Positions 27,149 through 35,654 of a stretch of 64,000 nucleotides of DNA are shown here, piece after piece (the stretch's first letter is position 1; the number at the start of each line of letters is the position of its first letter). Where the stretch lies: positions 1-64,000 of the forward strand of contig JAFNAR010000004.1 of assembly GCA_017860255.1 (NCBI GenBank), in the 5' to 3' direction. The DNA comes from Bacteroidota bacterium (GTDB lineage: Bacteria; Bacteroidota; Bacteroidia; Bacteroidales; P3). Position numbers and translations under genes: made by a program. The notes below the pieces were generated by a model. That model did not search any database. It was given only the letters and a program-made list of their open reading frames with translations, and was not told where the DNA came from.

Positions 27149-30100
27149 TTATCTCCTTTCACAATGTAAGCAACGCATAGATTCAGCAATTGCATTTAAT
27201 TTATGGAAACCTAAAACTACTTCTTCAAATGTTTTCATCCTTTGATTAGGAGGCAACATATCTTTGTCAAATTGTTTATGATAAACAATTTCATCTTCAT
27301 CATAAACAGAAGGGATTTCAATTTTTTGACCTTTGTTCAATAAGCCATTTCCTCCCAAATATATATCAATGGTGCTGGCAGCTTTTTTACCATCAGCAAT
27401 TGCACTGATTACATCTTCAGGACCTCTAACAATATCACCTCCAGCAAACACTCCTTCCATGGTGGTCATCATATTTTCTGGATTAGTAACAAATGTTCCC
27501 CATTTTGTTTGACCTATTTCGTTTTTGCCAATAAAAGGTAAATCGGCATATTGACTAACTGCAGGAATTACATAATCAATATCTAATATAAAATTAGAAC
27601 CTTTAACTTCAACAGATTTTCTTCTTCCAGAAGAATCAAAGTCAGATAATTCCATTCTAATACATTCAATTGACTTAACTCTTCCATTGCCATCATCAAC
27701 AAATTGAACTGGAGCAACCAATTCCATAATTTCAATACCTTCTTCTTGAGCTTCAACAATTTCTTCAAAATAAGCAGGCATTTGGTCAATTGTTCTACGA
27801 TAAACAACAATAACCTTTTCTGCTCCAATTCTCAATGCTGTTCTTGCAGAGTCAATGGCAGTATTTCCACCACCAATAACTGCAACAGTACCATTAAGTC
27901 TGAAATTAGGTTCAAGATGAATTTGTTTAAGGAAAGTAATACCATGAATAACTCCCTTTAAGTTTTCTCCTTTAATATTAATTTTTTGAGGGAATTGAGT
28001 CCCTGTTGAAATATAAATTGCTTGATAATCTTCTCTTAATTGCTTAAAAGAAATATCTTTTCCAATTTCAGTATTTAGAATAATATTAACTCCTTGTTCT
28101 TCAATTAAAGAAATTTCATGTTGAAGAATATCTTTTGGCAAACGATATTCAGGAATACCATAAGCTAAAACTCCTCCTGCTTTTGATTCTGATTCATAAA
28201 CATCAACATCATAACCAATATTCACCAGATAGTGAGCACAAGTTAAACCTGATGCACCAGCACCAATAATTGCAATCTTCATATTTTTCTTTTTAGGGAA
28301 AGTCATTTGAACCTTCCAAGGCATTTCATTCTTGAAAGCATAATCAACAACAAAACGTTTCAAATCTCTAATTGCAATTGCTTCATCAACAGTTCTTCTT
28401 CTACATTTAGATTCACAAGGACGAGTACAAATTCTTCCACAAACTGCTGGGAATGGATTTTCCTGCATAATTAAATTATAAGCATCTTGGAATCTTCCTG
28501 CAGCAATTAATGAAACATATCCAGAAATATTAATATTTGCTGGACAAGTGTTTTCGCATGGTGAAGTAAACATTGCAGAACAAACACCCGCACGACAGTG
28601 TTTCTTATTAATATGTTCTTCATATTCATTTCTAAAGAAACGAATTGTAGAAAGAATTGGATTAGGAGCTGTTTGACCCAAACCACACATAGCAGTTAAT
28701 TTAATTGTTTCTCCAATTTCTTCCAAAAGTTCAATATCACCTTTTTTACCTTGTCCTTGAGTTATCCTTTCAAGAATTTCAAGCATTCTCTTTGTTCCAA
28801 CTCTACAAGCAACACATTTTCCGCAAGACTCATCACGAATAAAATCCATAAAGAAACGAGCAGTATCAACCATGCATGTATCTTCGTTCATAACAATAAG
28901 ACCTCCAGAACCCATAATGGCTCCAATCTTATTTAATGAATCATAATCAGCTGGAGTATTCAAGTTTTCTTTTGTAACACAACCTCCTGATGGACCACCA
29001 ATTTGAGCTGCTTTAAATTGTTTTTTGTTTGGAATACCTCCACCAATACTGTAAATTATACTTCCAATAGTAGTACCAATTGGGACTTCAATAATTCCAG
29101 TATTTACAACATCTCCTGCCAAAGCAAAAACTTTTGTTCCGGTTGCATTTGGTAATCCAAAACCTGCATACCATTGACCTCCATTACGAACAATCTTTGG
29201 AATATTTGCTAAAGTTTCAACATTATTGATAATGGTTGGTCGTTTGAAAAGTCCTTGTTGGAATGGGAAAGGAGGTTTTTGTTTTGGTTCACCTCTTTTA
29301 CCTTCAATTGAAGCAAGTAATGCAGTTTCTTCACCACAAACAAAAGCACCGGCTCCAATACGAATATCCAAATCAAAATTATAATCTGTTCCAAAAAGAT
29401 TTTCTCCCAACAAACCATATTCTCTGGCTTGATTTAGGGCTTCTTTCAAACGATCAATTGCAATTGGATACTCTGCACGAATGTAAACATAACCTTGAGA
29501 AGCACCAATAGCAAAAGCACTTAAAATCATTCCTTCAATAACTGAATGAGGATCTCCTTCAATAACACTTCTATCCATAAAAGCACCAGGGTCACCTTCA
29601 TCAGCATTACAAACCATGTATTTTACATCACTCTTCTGCATAAAGCCACTTCTTAACTTAACACCAGTTAAAAAGCCTGCACCACCTCTACCTCTAAGTC
29701 CTGATTTTTCTACTTCAACAATAACTTTTTCAGGATCTTTACTCATTATGGCATTAGAAGCAGCAAGATAACCATCCTTAGCAATGTAAGCATCAATATT
29801 GCCAAATTCAATTGCTCCACAATTTTCCAAAACAAGTTTGGTTTGAAGTTTAAAGAATTCAATATCGTCAATGCAAGGAATATAACGTTGAAGAGACTTA
29901 TCAAAGAAAGTGTATTCTTCACAAACTTCTCCATTAACAATATGACGATTAACAATATCTTTCGCCTTTTTTGGAGTTAATTGAGTGTAAAATATTCTTT
30001 GAGGAAGAATTAAAACGACTGGTCCTACAGCACAAATGCCCATACAACCAGTTTGAATTACATTAACCTGGTCATTAAGACCTAATATGTTTAGTTCGCT

Positions 30101-30247
30101 TCTAATGGCTTCATCCACTTCTTGACAATTGGAAGAAACACAACCACCTCCACCACAAACCAACACATTAAATTTATATTTTTCATTTTCAGCCAAATAT
30201 TTTTCCTTAATATCATTTAGCTGTTTGAGTGTAGTAATTTTTTTCAT
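27149..30247 (-). CDS. hydB: HydB/NuoF-like subunit fused to a GltD-like NADPH/FAD module
   Basis: A 1032-residue electron-transfer subunit. An N-terminal thioredoxin-like [2Fe-2S] domain (Cys31 and Cys36 region, Cys68, Cys72) is followed by the NuoF core with the FMN/NADH loop RGRGGAGFLTG and CNADEGDPGAF, then the SLBB part and a [4Fe-4S] motif ESCGKCVAC (near 471). In place of the usual C-terminal two-cluster ferredoxin of HydB, the chain continues into a GltD/DPYD-type double-cluster domain (SPCENTCP near 561, CGRICTRPCESKC). It then has two Rossmann folds: FAD GAGASGLTC (near 660) and an NADPH-type GGGNTAID (near 790) with VVYRR. It ends MRCLHCERR. Start supported by GGAGGAATAGG upstream. 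Confidence 0.93.
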   Translation of the reverse strand: MKKITTLKQLNDIKEKYLAENEKYKFNVLVCGGGGCVSSNCQEVDEAIRSELNILGLNDQVNVIQTGCMGICAVGPVVLILPQRIFYTQLTPKKAKDIVNRHIVNGEVCEEYTFFDKSLQRYIPCIDDIEFFKLQTKLVLENCGAIEFGNIDAYIAKDGYLAASNAIMSKDPEKVIVEVEKSGLRGRGGAGFLTGVKLRSGFMQKSDVKYMVCNADEGDPGAFMDRSVIEGDPHSVIEGMILSAFAIGASQGYVYIRAEYPIAIDRLKEALNQAREYGLLGENLFGTDYNFDLDIRIGAGAFVCGEETALLASIEGKRGEPKQKPPFPFQQGLFKRPTIINNVETLANIPKIVRNGGQWYAGFGLPNATGTKVFALAGDVVNTGIIEVPIGTTIGSIIYSIGGGIPNKKQFKAAQIGGPSGGCVTKENLNTPADYDSLNKIGAIMGSGGLIVMNEDTCMVDTARFFMDFIRDESCGKCVACRVGTKRMLEILERITQGQGKKGDIELLEEIGETIKLTAMCGLGQTAPNPILSTIRFFRNEYEEHINKKHCRAGVCSAMFTSPCENTCPANINISGYVSLIAAGRFQDAYNLIMQENPFPAVCGRICTRPCESKCRRRTVDEAIAIRDLKRFVVDYAFKNEMPWKVQMTFPKKKNMKIAIIGAGASGLTCAHYLVNIGYDVDVYESESKAGGVLAYGIPEYRLPKDILQHEISLIEEQGVNIILNTEIGKDISFKQLREDYQAIYISTGTQFPQKINIKGENLKGVIHGITFLKQIHLEPNFRLNGTVAVIGGGNTAIDSARTALRIGAEKVIVVYRRTIDQMPAYFEEIVEAQEEGIEIMELVAPVQFVDDGNGRVKSIECIRMELSDFDSSGRRKSVEVKGSNFILDIDYVIPAVSQYADLPFIGKNEIGQTKWGTFVTNPENMMTTMEGVFAGGDIVRGPEDVISAIADGKKAASTIDIYLGGNGLLNKGQKIEIPSVYDEDEIVYHKQFDKDMLPPNQRMKTFEEVVLGFHKLNAIAESMRCLHCERR

Positions 30248-30263
30248 ATCCTATTCCTCCTTT

Positions 30264-30758
30264 TTAATATTTAGCTAAAATGGACTTAAGCTTATTTGGA
30301 TTGACACTCTTATAAACTGTTTTGTCAATCATCATTGCAGGAGCTAAGCCACAAGCTCCAATGCATCGTGCAATTTCTAAAGTGAATTTGCCATCTTCAG
30401 TAGTGTCTCCAATTTCAATTGAAAGTTGTTTTTGCAACTCATCAACCAATTTCTTACCTCCTCTAACATAACAGGCTGTTCCCATACAAATTAAAATTGT
30501 ATGTTCACCACGTGGTTTTGTTGAGAAAAAAGAATAGAAAGAAACAACACCTGAAATTTCGCTTACTGCCATTTTCATTTTTGAAGCAATGAATTCTTGA
30601 ATTTCAAGAGGCAAGTAGCCATAAATCTGTTGAGAAGCGTGAAGGATTTGGATTAAATTGCTTGGTTTAGCCTTATACAATTCAATCACACTCTCAATCT
30701 GCTCTAATTTGCTGAGATTAGTACTTTCACAGCAATTATTTGATTGGATTTCGTTCAT
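30264..30758 (-). CDS. hydC: HydC/NuoE-like [2Fe-2S] subunit
   Basis: The 164-residue NuoE-type subunit of the hydrogenase complex. A four-helix N-terminal part (about 15-80) precedes a thioredoxin fold holding one [2Fe-2S] cluster with Cys91, Cys96, Cys132 and Cys136 (CMGTACYVRGG ... CIGACGLAP). In HydABC complexes this subunit pairs with the NuoF part of HydB to form the bifurcating core. It is the first gene of the operon, 16 bp before hydB, and has the strong Shine-Dalgarno AAAGGAGG ahead of its ATG. Confidence 0.96.
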   Translation of the reverse strand: MNEIQSNNCCESTNLSKLEQIESVIELYKAKPSNLIQILHASQQIYGYLPLEIQEFIASKMKMAVSEISGVVSFYSFFSTKPRGEHTILICMGTACYVRGGKKLVDELQKQLSIEIGDTTEDGKFTLEIARCIGACGLAPAMMIDKTVYKSVNPNKLKSILAKY

Positions 30759-30760
30759 AG

Positions 30761-30774
30761 ATGAACCTCCTTTT
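30761..30774 (-). promoter_or_regulatory. Strong Shine-Dalgarno before hydC
   Basis: On the minus strand, AAAAGGAGGTTCATCT leads into the hydC ATG at 30758. hydB (GGAGGAATAGG) and hydA (AAAGGAG) have similar sites. This contrasts with most genes in the window (pheT, ahcY, clpX), which lack any SD-like sequence. Confidence 0.8.
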
Positions 30775-31163
30775 TTAAAAGAACTTTAAAAAAACTTAAA
30801 GCTCAAGGTTAATTATTCTGTTAATTGATATATTGTTCTATATTTTTCCTAATATCTATGCTAATCAGAGTCTTATAATTGAGGGCTCAATAATACATTT
30901 TTTTATTGATTATAGCAAGAAAATTAATAAAAAAATAATATGATATAATGTATTTTTACTGAAAAACAGGATTTTAAAAATGTGATAAGTTCTTAAAGTA
31001 AATATTCAAAAGAGAAAATAATTATTATGAGCCAATAAAGAAATAAGCTCAAAAAGCTTCAATTGATTTGAATTTTTTCTAATAATTCTTCCTAATCAAT
31101 TAATAATGATAATTGATTATCTGTAGTTTAACCAATTTATGAAAGTATTAACAGAGAATAATA
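30775..31163. other. AT-rich intergenic region upstream of hydC
   Basis: About 390 bp with no coding frame of note. It should carry the hyd promoter, but I find no TTTG/TAnnTTTG pair on the minus strand. Small dyads are visible, for example TTGAGGGCTCAA near 30877-30888 and AT-rich ones around 31060-31120. Their significance is unknown. Confidence 0.5.
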
Positions 31164-31631
31164 TTATAATCTTGTAAGGCTATTAATAATTGATTTATGT
31201 TGTGGAAATTCTTCTATTAAATCTTCCCTTTTAGCCATTTCAAAATTAGTAAATGAAAATTCAGGAGAAACAGCACAACTTAATAGAGAAAAACCTTTCT
31301 TTGAAGGAATATCGGCCGCAAACCAAGTGTCAGGTTCAATGGCTAACTGGAACTTATCACCAATTTGAGAAGAAAGAGAATGAGTTTCTAATCTTCCATC
31401 CTTATTAAGCAAATAAATATTTATTGGCTCTCCAATATGAAAGAACCATACTTCAACAGAACCTAAACGATGAAAAGCAGAAAAATCATCCTTTTCCAAT
31501 AAATAATAAATTGAACTCATCAAATAATTACCATCTCCAGATTTATTTTCTGAACAAAACACACGTTTATAGAATCCTCCTTCAGGATGAGGAACTAATC
31601 CCAAATTATCAATAACCTCTTTTGCATCCAT
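31164..31631 (-). CDS. Cupin superfamily protein (DUF985)
   Basis: A 155-residue single-domain cupin of the DUF985 family, a cytoplasmic beta-barrel of unknown substrate. Family landmarks are GLVPHPEGGFYKRVF at the N-terminus, SSIYYLLEKDDFSAFHRL, VWFFHIGEPINIYLL and the C-terminal CAVSPEFSFTNFEMA. Full length. It starts 3 bp after the DUF4184 gene stop, so the two form a pair downstream of the restriction-modification operon. Confidence 0.9.
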   Translation of the reverse strand: MDAKEVIDNLGLVPHPEGGFYKRVFCSENKSGDGNYLMSSIYYLLEKDDFSAFHRLGSVEVWFFHIGEPINIYLLNKDGRLETHSLSSQIGDKFQLAIEPDTWFAADIPSKKGFSLLSCAVSPEFSFTNFEMAKREDLIEEFPQHKSIINSLTRL

Positions 31632-31634
31632 AGA

Positions 31635-32384
31635 TTAAATATTTATTTGATGGTTAATATTTTTGTTTTTCCTAATTATTAAAGGAGTTATTATAAGAGA
31701 TATCAATCCAGAAGAAATTGCTGTAACAATTAGGTTTCCATATTGTTTCGGATTTAGACCAAAAATAATTCTAATGCTTATTATCAATAATGAAATTAGT
31801 GTAAAAACTAACCAGTAATTTATATTTGGTTTCTTATATTCTACTGATTTCTTAGGGAGTTTTATCCCTAAATAAATTATCAATATTCCTCCAAGAATTG
31901 TACTCGCATGTTGAATTATTTTAAAAATTGGAATATCTAATTGGAAAATCGTTAGAGAATTCACTAATGAAGGATTTCTTTGAACAAAATAACCATTGTA
32001 GTGAGTGAAACTATCCCAAAAAATATGAGAAAAGATGCCAATAAGAATTGAAATAATAACAATATACCAATTCTTTCTAAAATACTTATTCCAATCAAAG
32101 TTTTTAAAACTCGCTAATCTCAAATATAATGATTTAGGCAAATTATCAATTAATTGATTCTTTACAATATTATGAAATATAAATGCTAATAAAATACTTA
32201 AAGTCAAATCAAACCAAAATACACCATAAATACTATGGCTGTATTTGCTCTTAATTTGCATCCTTAGGAAATATTCGAAATCTGGAATCATACTTCCAAT
32301 AACAAGCCCAGTAACAGATATCCATTTCTTAGGTAAATAGAATAAAGGAATTAATATTGATGGATGAGAAAAAGTAAAAGGCAT
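31635..32384 (-). CDS. DUF4184 family membrane protein
   Basis: A 249-residue polytopic membrane protein beginning MPFTFSHPSILIPLF and continuing GLVIGSMIPDFEYFL, the signature of DUF4184. About six membrane helices are visible (residues 15-35, 55-78, 105-135, 143-165, 180-200, 208-228), with conserved His/Asp positions including FSHIFWDSFTHYNGY. The pattern recalls the metal-dependent membrane hydrolase YdjM/LexA-binding family, but activity is not known. It follows hsdR by 57 bp on the same strand. Confidence 0.88.
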   Translation of the reverse strand: MPFTFSHPSILIPLFYLPKKWISVTGLVIGSMIPDFEYFLRMQIKSKYSHSIYGVFWFDLTLSILLAFIFHNIVKNQLIDNLPKSLYLRLASFKNFDWNKYFRKNWYIVIISILIGIFSHIFWDSFTHYNGYFVQRNPSLVNSLTIFQLDIPIFKIIQHASTILGGILIIYLGIKLPKKSVEYKKPNINYWLVFTLISLLIISIRIIFGLNPKQYGNLIVTAISSGLISLIITPLIIRKNKNINHQINI

Positions 32385-32441
32385 TTATTGATTTATAAGA
32401 GTAATGTTATAAAATATTTTATTTTTCATGGTAAAGATTAT

Positions 32442-35400
32442 TTATCTGTTCTTTTTAAAGTTTTCAGCTTGCTCAAAGATTTCAACATAAACCTCATCTC
32501 TCTCCACAGGTGGATAACCAAATTCATCAAGGATAAGAATTAAATCAACTTTCAGAGCAGATTTAATATCATCTCTTTTATTCCAATCAGGAAACTTTGC
32601 TTGATTATCAACAATTATTTTAATAGCCTTTGATAACTCAATAAGTTTATCTTCGGGATAAGTGAAATCATATTTCTTGCAAAGTTCCTTAAGAATATCA
32701 TAAAATGCTTTTTCTTCAAAACCTATTCCTAATTCATCGCCAGCTTTAAATTCTCTTTGTACATCCCAAATAAGATTAGTTAGAGCCTCTGCCATTTCCT
32801 CATAAACTTCACTTTTGAAAATATCATTAACCTCACGATTATTATATCTTTCAATTATCACTTGCATTTTCTTTGTGAAATCAATCCCCTTTACCTTATT
32901 AATCCTTCTAATTTCTCCTATTGCTTTGGATAAAAGTTGTTGTAATATTTTGATTTTTGTATTAGGAAGTTTGATTTTATTAATCCTATCCAAATAATCT
33001 TCATTAAAAATATCTTGTTCAGTTTCTCCTTCTTCTGCAAGTTTAAAAATCTCCTCAACGCCTTCACTTTGCAAAGCATCCTTTATCATTTCCCTTACCT
33101 TTGTATTCATCTGTGCAGTATCAGGAGCATTTCCTTTTGTAAGTTTGAAAATAATAGAGCGAATAGCCAAATAGAAATGAGTTAAATCTCTTTCTTCTTG
33201 AAATAGTTTTTCACTTCCAGCACAAATATCATAAGCTGCCTTTAACCTTCTAACCAAATCCATAAATCTATTCTCCATTTCTTTGGTTTGTTGAATAAAT
33301 TCAGCTGCAAGATTTAAATTGTTTAATTGCTCAATTGGACTTCCTTTGAAATATTTTGAATTATCAAACTTATGCATTAGTTTAGCAAGTAAATCTAAAT
33401 AATCTCTTACAACAACCAAAGAATGTTCAATATCTTCAAAATTATCTTCATCTCCCTTATTATACTTAGCTAAAGCGAGGTTCATTTGTTTTTTAATTCC
33501 AATATAGTCAATAACTAAACCTTTTTCTTTGTTTTCAAACCTGCGATTTACTCTCGAAATAGTTTGAATTAAATTATGTTGTTGAATAGGTTTGTCAATA
33601 TAAATACTATCAAGGAAAGGTACATCAAAACCTGTTAGCCACATATCAACAACAATTGCAATTTTAAAATTAGACTTAGGATTTTTGAATTGTCTATCAA
33701 GTTCCTTGCGATTATCAGAATTACCCAACATATCCCAAAGTTCCTTATCATCATCCTTATTCCTAGTCATCACCAACTTAAGTCTTTCAATAGGCATAAT
33801 TTCTTGTTTCTCCCTTTCGGTTAGAGTTGAGCCTTCTTCTGCTTCAAGTTTTTCTTTCCAGTTAGGTCTTAACTCAATAATATTCTTGTATAGTTCATAA
33901 GCAATCTCACGACTACTACATACAAACATTGCCTTACCTTTTACGGTAGAACCTTCTATAACTCGATTTTCATAGTGATTAATGAAATCTTCTGCAACTG
34001 CACGTAATCGATCAGGGTCGCCAAGAATAGCATACATATTAGCTGTTTCCTGCTTACTCTTGTCTATCTGATATTCATTTGCCCCTAATTCGGCAACTTC
34101 TTGATAGTATTTTTCAATTTTTTCAAGTTCACCATTCTTTAATGCAACCTTTGCCGCCCTACCTTCATAAACAATTCTAACAGTAATTTCATCTCTTACA
34201 GATTCTGTCATAGTATAAGCATCAACAACTCTCCCAAAAACATCAAGCGTAGCGTCAATTGGAGTGCCTGTAAAACCTACAAATGTTGCATTAGGCAATG
34301 AATCGTGTAAGTATTTAGCAAATCCAAAAGTTTTAGTTACTCCCTTTTCTGTTATCTTAATCTTCTGTTCAAGATTAACTTGACTCCTATGTGCCTCATC
34401 AGAAATGCAAATAACATTATTACGTTTTGTTAGAAGCTTAGTATCTTCGGTAAACTTATGAATAGTGGTTAAAAATACTCCTCCACTTTGTCTTTCTTGT
34501 AATTTCTTTCTCAAATCTTCTCTACTTTCTACACATTCAACAGTATCGTCTCCAATAAAACTTTTTGCATTAATGAATTGTGCCGAAAGTTGGTCATCCA
34601 AATCTATTCTATCGGTAATAAGTATAATTGTTGGACTTGAGAAATATTCACTTTTCATCAAAAGGCGTGTAAGAAAAAGCATAGTATAACTTTTTCCACA
34701 ACCAGTTGCCCCAAAATATGTACCACCCTTACCATTACCTTCTGGTTTTTGAGCCACCTTTATACTTTCATACAAAACCCTTGCAGCATAATACTGAGGA
34801 TATCTACAAACAATCTTTTCTTCTTTCTTACTATTATCTGGAATTAAAATGAAGTTTCTTAAAATATCACGCAAGCGTTTTTTATTAAACATACCTTGAA
34901 TAAGTGTGATCATAGAGTCAACCCCATTCACATCCTTAGCCAATCCATCAACCCTACGCCACGAATAGAAAAACTCATAAGGAGAAAAAAACGAACCAGC
35001 CTTACTATTTATTCCATCACTAATAACACAGAAAGCATTATATTTAAACAATTCAGGAATATCTCTACGATAACGAATAGTAAGCTGCTTGAAAGCATCA
35101 AAAATTGTAGCCTCTTCTCTAATTGTACTTTTAAACTCAAACACAACCAAAGGCAAACCATTAATATAAATAATACCATCAGGAATTCTTTTTTCCTGTC
35201 CAACAATTTCAAGTTGATTTACAAATTTATATATGTTATTATCCTTGCAATAAATCTCATCTTTTTCAGCAACAATTGAAATTAATTTATCCTCTTCGGG
35301 AGTAAAATACTTATCCAAACCACTATAGTCAATAAGTTGTATATAAATATCTTTTTGTTTATGATTTTCTCTTCTTAGAATAAAACCATCTGATAACATT

Positions 35401-35651
35401 TTAATAAACCTCTTATTGCTCTCATATAAATCGGTAGAAGAAAGAGATTTGAGTTGAAGTATTATTGAATTTACTTCATTGATAGTTATTCCATATTTAT
35501 CATATTGCTTGAAAAGAAAACTGCGTAAATCATCTTCAATCAAAACATCATCCACATTGCGAACAATAGTATTACCATGTTGATGCAAATAACCTTCATT
35601 TGTCAACAAATGAGCAAAACTAGCCTCTAATCTTTCCTCTGTAAATTTCAT
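32442..35651 (-). CDS. hsdR: Type I restriction enzyme R subunit (HsdR)
   Basis: A 1069-residue motor and nuclease subunit of the type I restriction-modification complex. The N-terminal PD-(D/E)xK nuclease (PDGIIYINGLPLVVFEFKS, about 155-175) is followed by a superfamily 2 helicase with Walker A GATGCGKS (about 313-320), DEAH box SDEAHRSQ (near 416), FTGTPID and the C-terminal motif VI region ISRVNRR. A helical C-terminal domain contacts the methylase. Full length with all motifs. It is the last gene of the defence operon, 3 bp after an AlbA_2 ATPase gene. Confidence 0.97.
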   Translation of the reverse strand: MKFTEERLEASFAHLLTNEGYLHQHGNTIVRNVDDVLIEDDLRSFLFKQYDKYGITINEVNSIILQLKSLSSTDLYESNKRFIKMLSDGFILRRENHKQKDIYIQLIDYSGLDKYFTPEEDKLISIVAEKDEIYCKDNNIYKFVNQLEIVGQEKRIPDGIIYINGLPLVVFEFKSTIREEATIFDAFKQLTIRYRRDIPELFKYNAFCVISDGINSKAGSFFSPYEFFYSWRRVDGLAKDVNGVDSMITLIQGMFNKKRLRDILRNFILIPDNSKKEEKIVCRYPQYYAARVLYESIKVAQKPEGNGKGGTYFGATGCGKSYTMLFLTRLLMKSEYFSSPTIILITDRIDLDDQLSAQFINAKSFIGDDTVECVESREDLRKKLQERQSGGVFLTTIHKFTEDTKLLTKRNNVICISDEAHRSQVNLEQKIKITEKGVTKTFGFAKYLHDSLPNATFVGFTGTPIDATLDVFGRVVDAYTMTESVRDEITVRIVYEGRAAKVALKNGELEKIEKYYQEVAELGANEYQIDKSKQETANMYAILGDPDRLRAVAEDFINHYENRVIEGSTVKGKAMFVCSSREIAYELYKNIIELRPNWKEKLEAEEGSTLTEREKQEIMPIERLKLVMTRNKDDDKELWDMLGNSDNRKELDRQFKNPKSNFKIAIVVDMWLTGFDVPFLDSIYIDKPIQQHNLIQTISRVNRRFENKEKGLVIDYIGIKKQMNLALAKYNKGDEDNFEDIEHSLVVVRDYLDLLAKLMHKFDNSKYFKGSPIEQLNNLNLAAEFIQQTKEMENRFMDLVRRLKAAYDICAGSEKLFQEERDLTHFYLAIRSIIFKLTKGNAPDTAQMNTKVREMIKDALQSEGVEEIFKLAEEGETEQDIFNEDYLDRINKIKLPNTKIKILQQLLSKAIGEIRRINKVKGIDFTKKMQVIIERYNNREVNDIFKSEVYEEMAEALTNLIWDVQREFKAGDELGIGFEEKAFYDILKELCKKYDFTYPEDKLIELSKAIKIIVDNQAKFPDWNKRDDIKSALKVDLILILDEFGYPPVERDEVYVEIFEQAENFKKNR

Positions 35652-35654
35652 AAT

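Noticed and set aside
30775-31163. tRNA or small RNA gene upstream of hydC
   Set aside because: No cloverleaf, no T-arm consensus and no GC-rich stem; only AT-rich dyads.
34896-35279. Plus-strand 127-codon frame inside hsdR
   Set aside because: Antisense to a conserved region of hsdR, with no recognisable domain.
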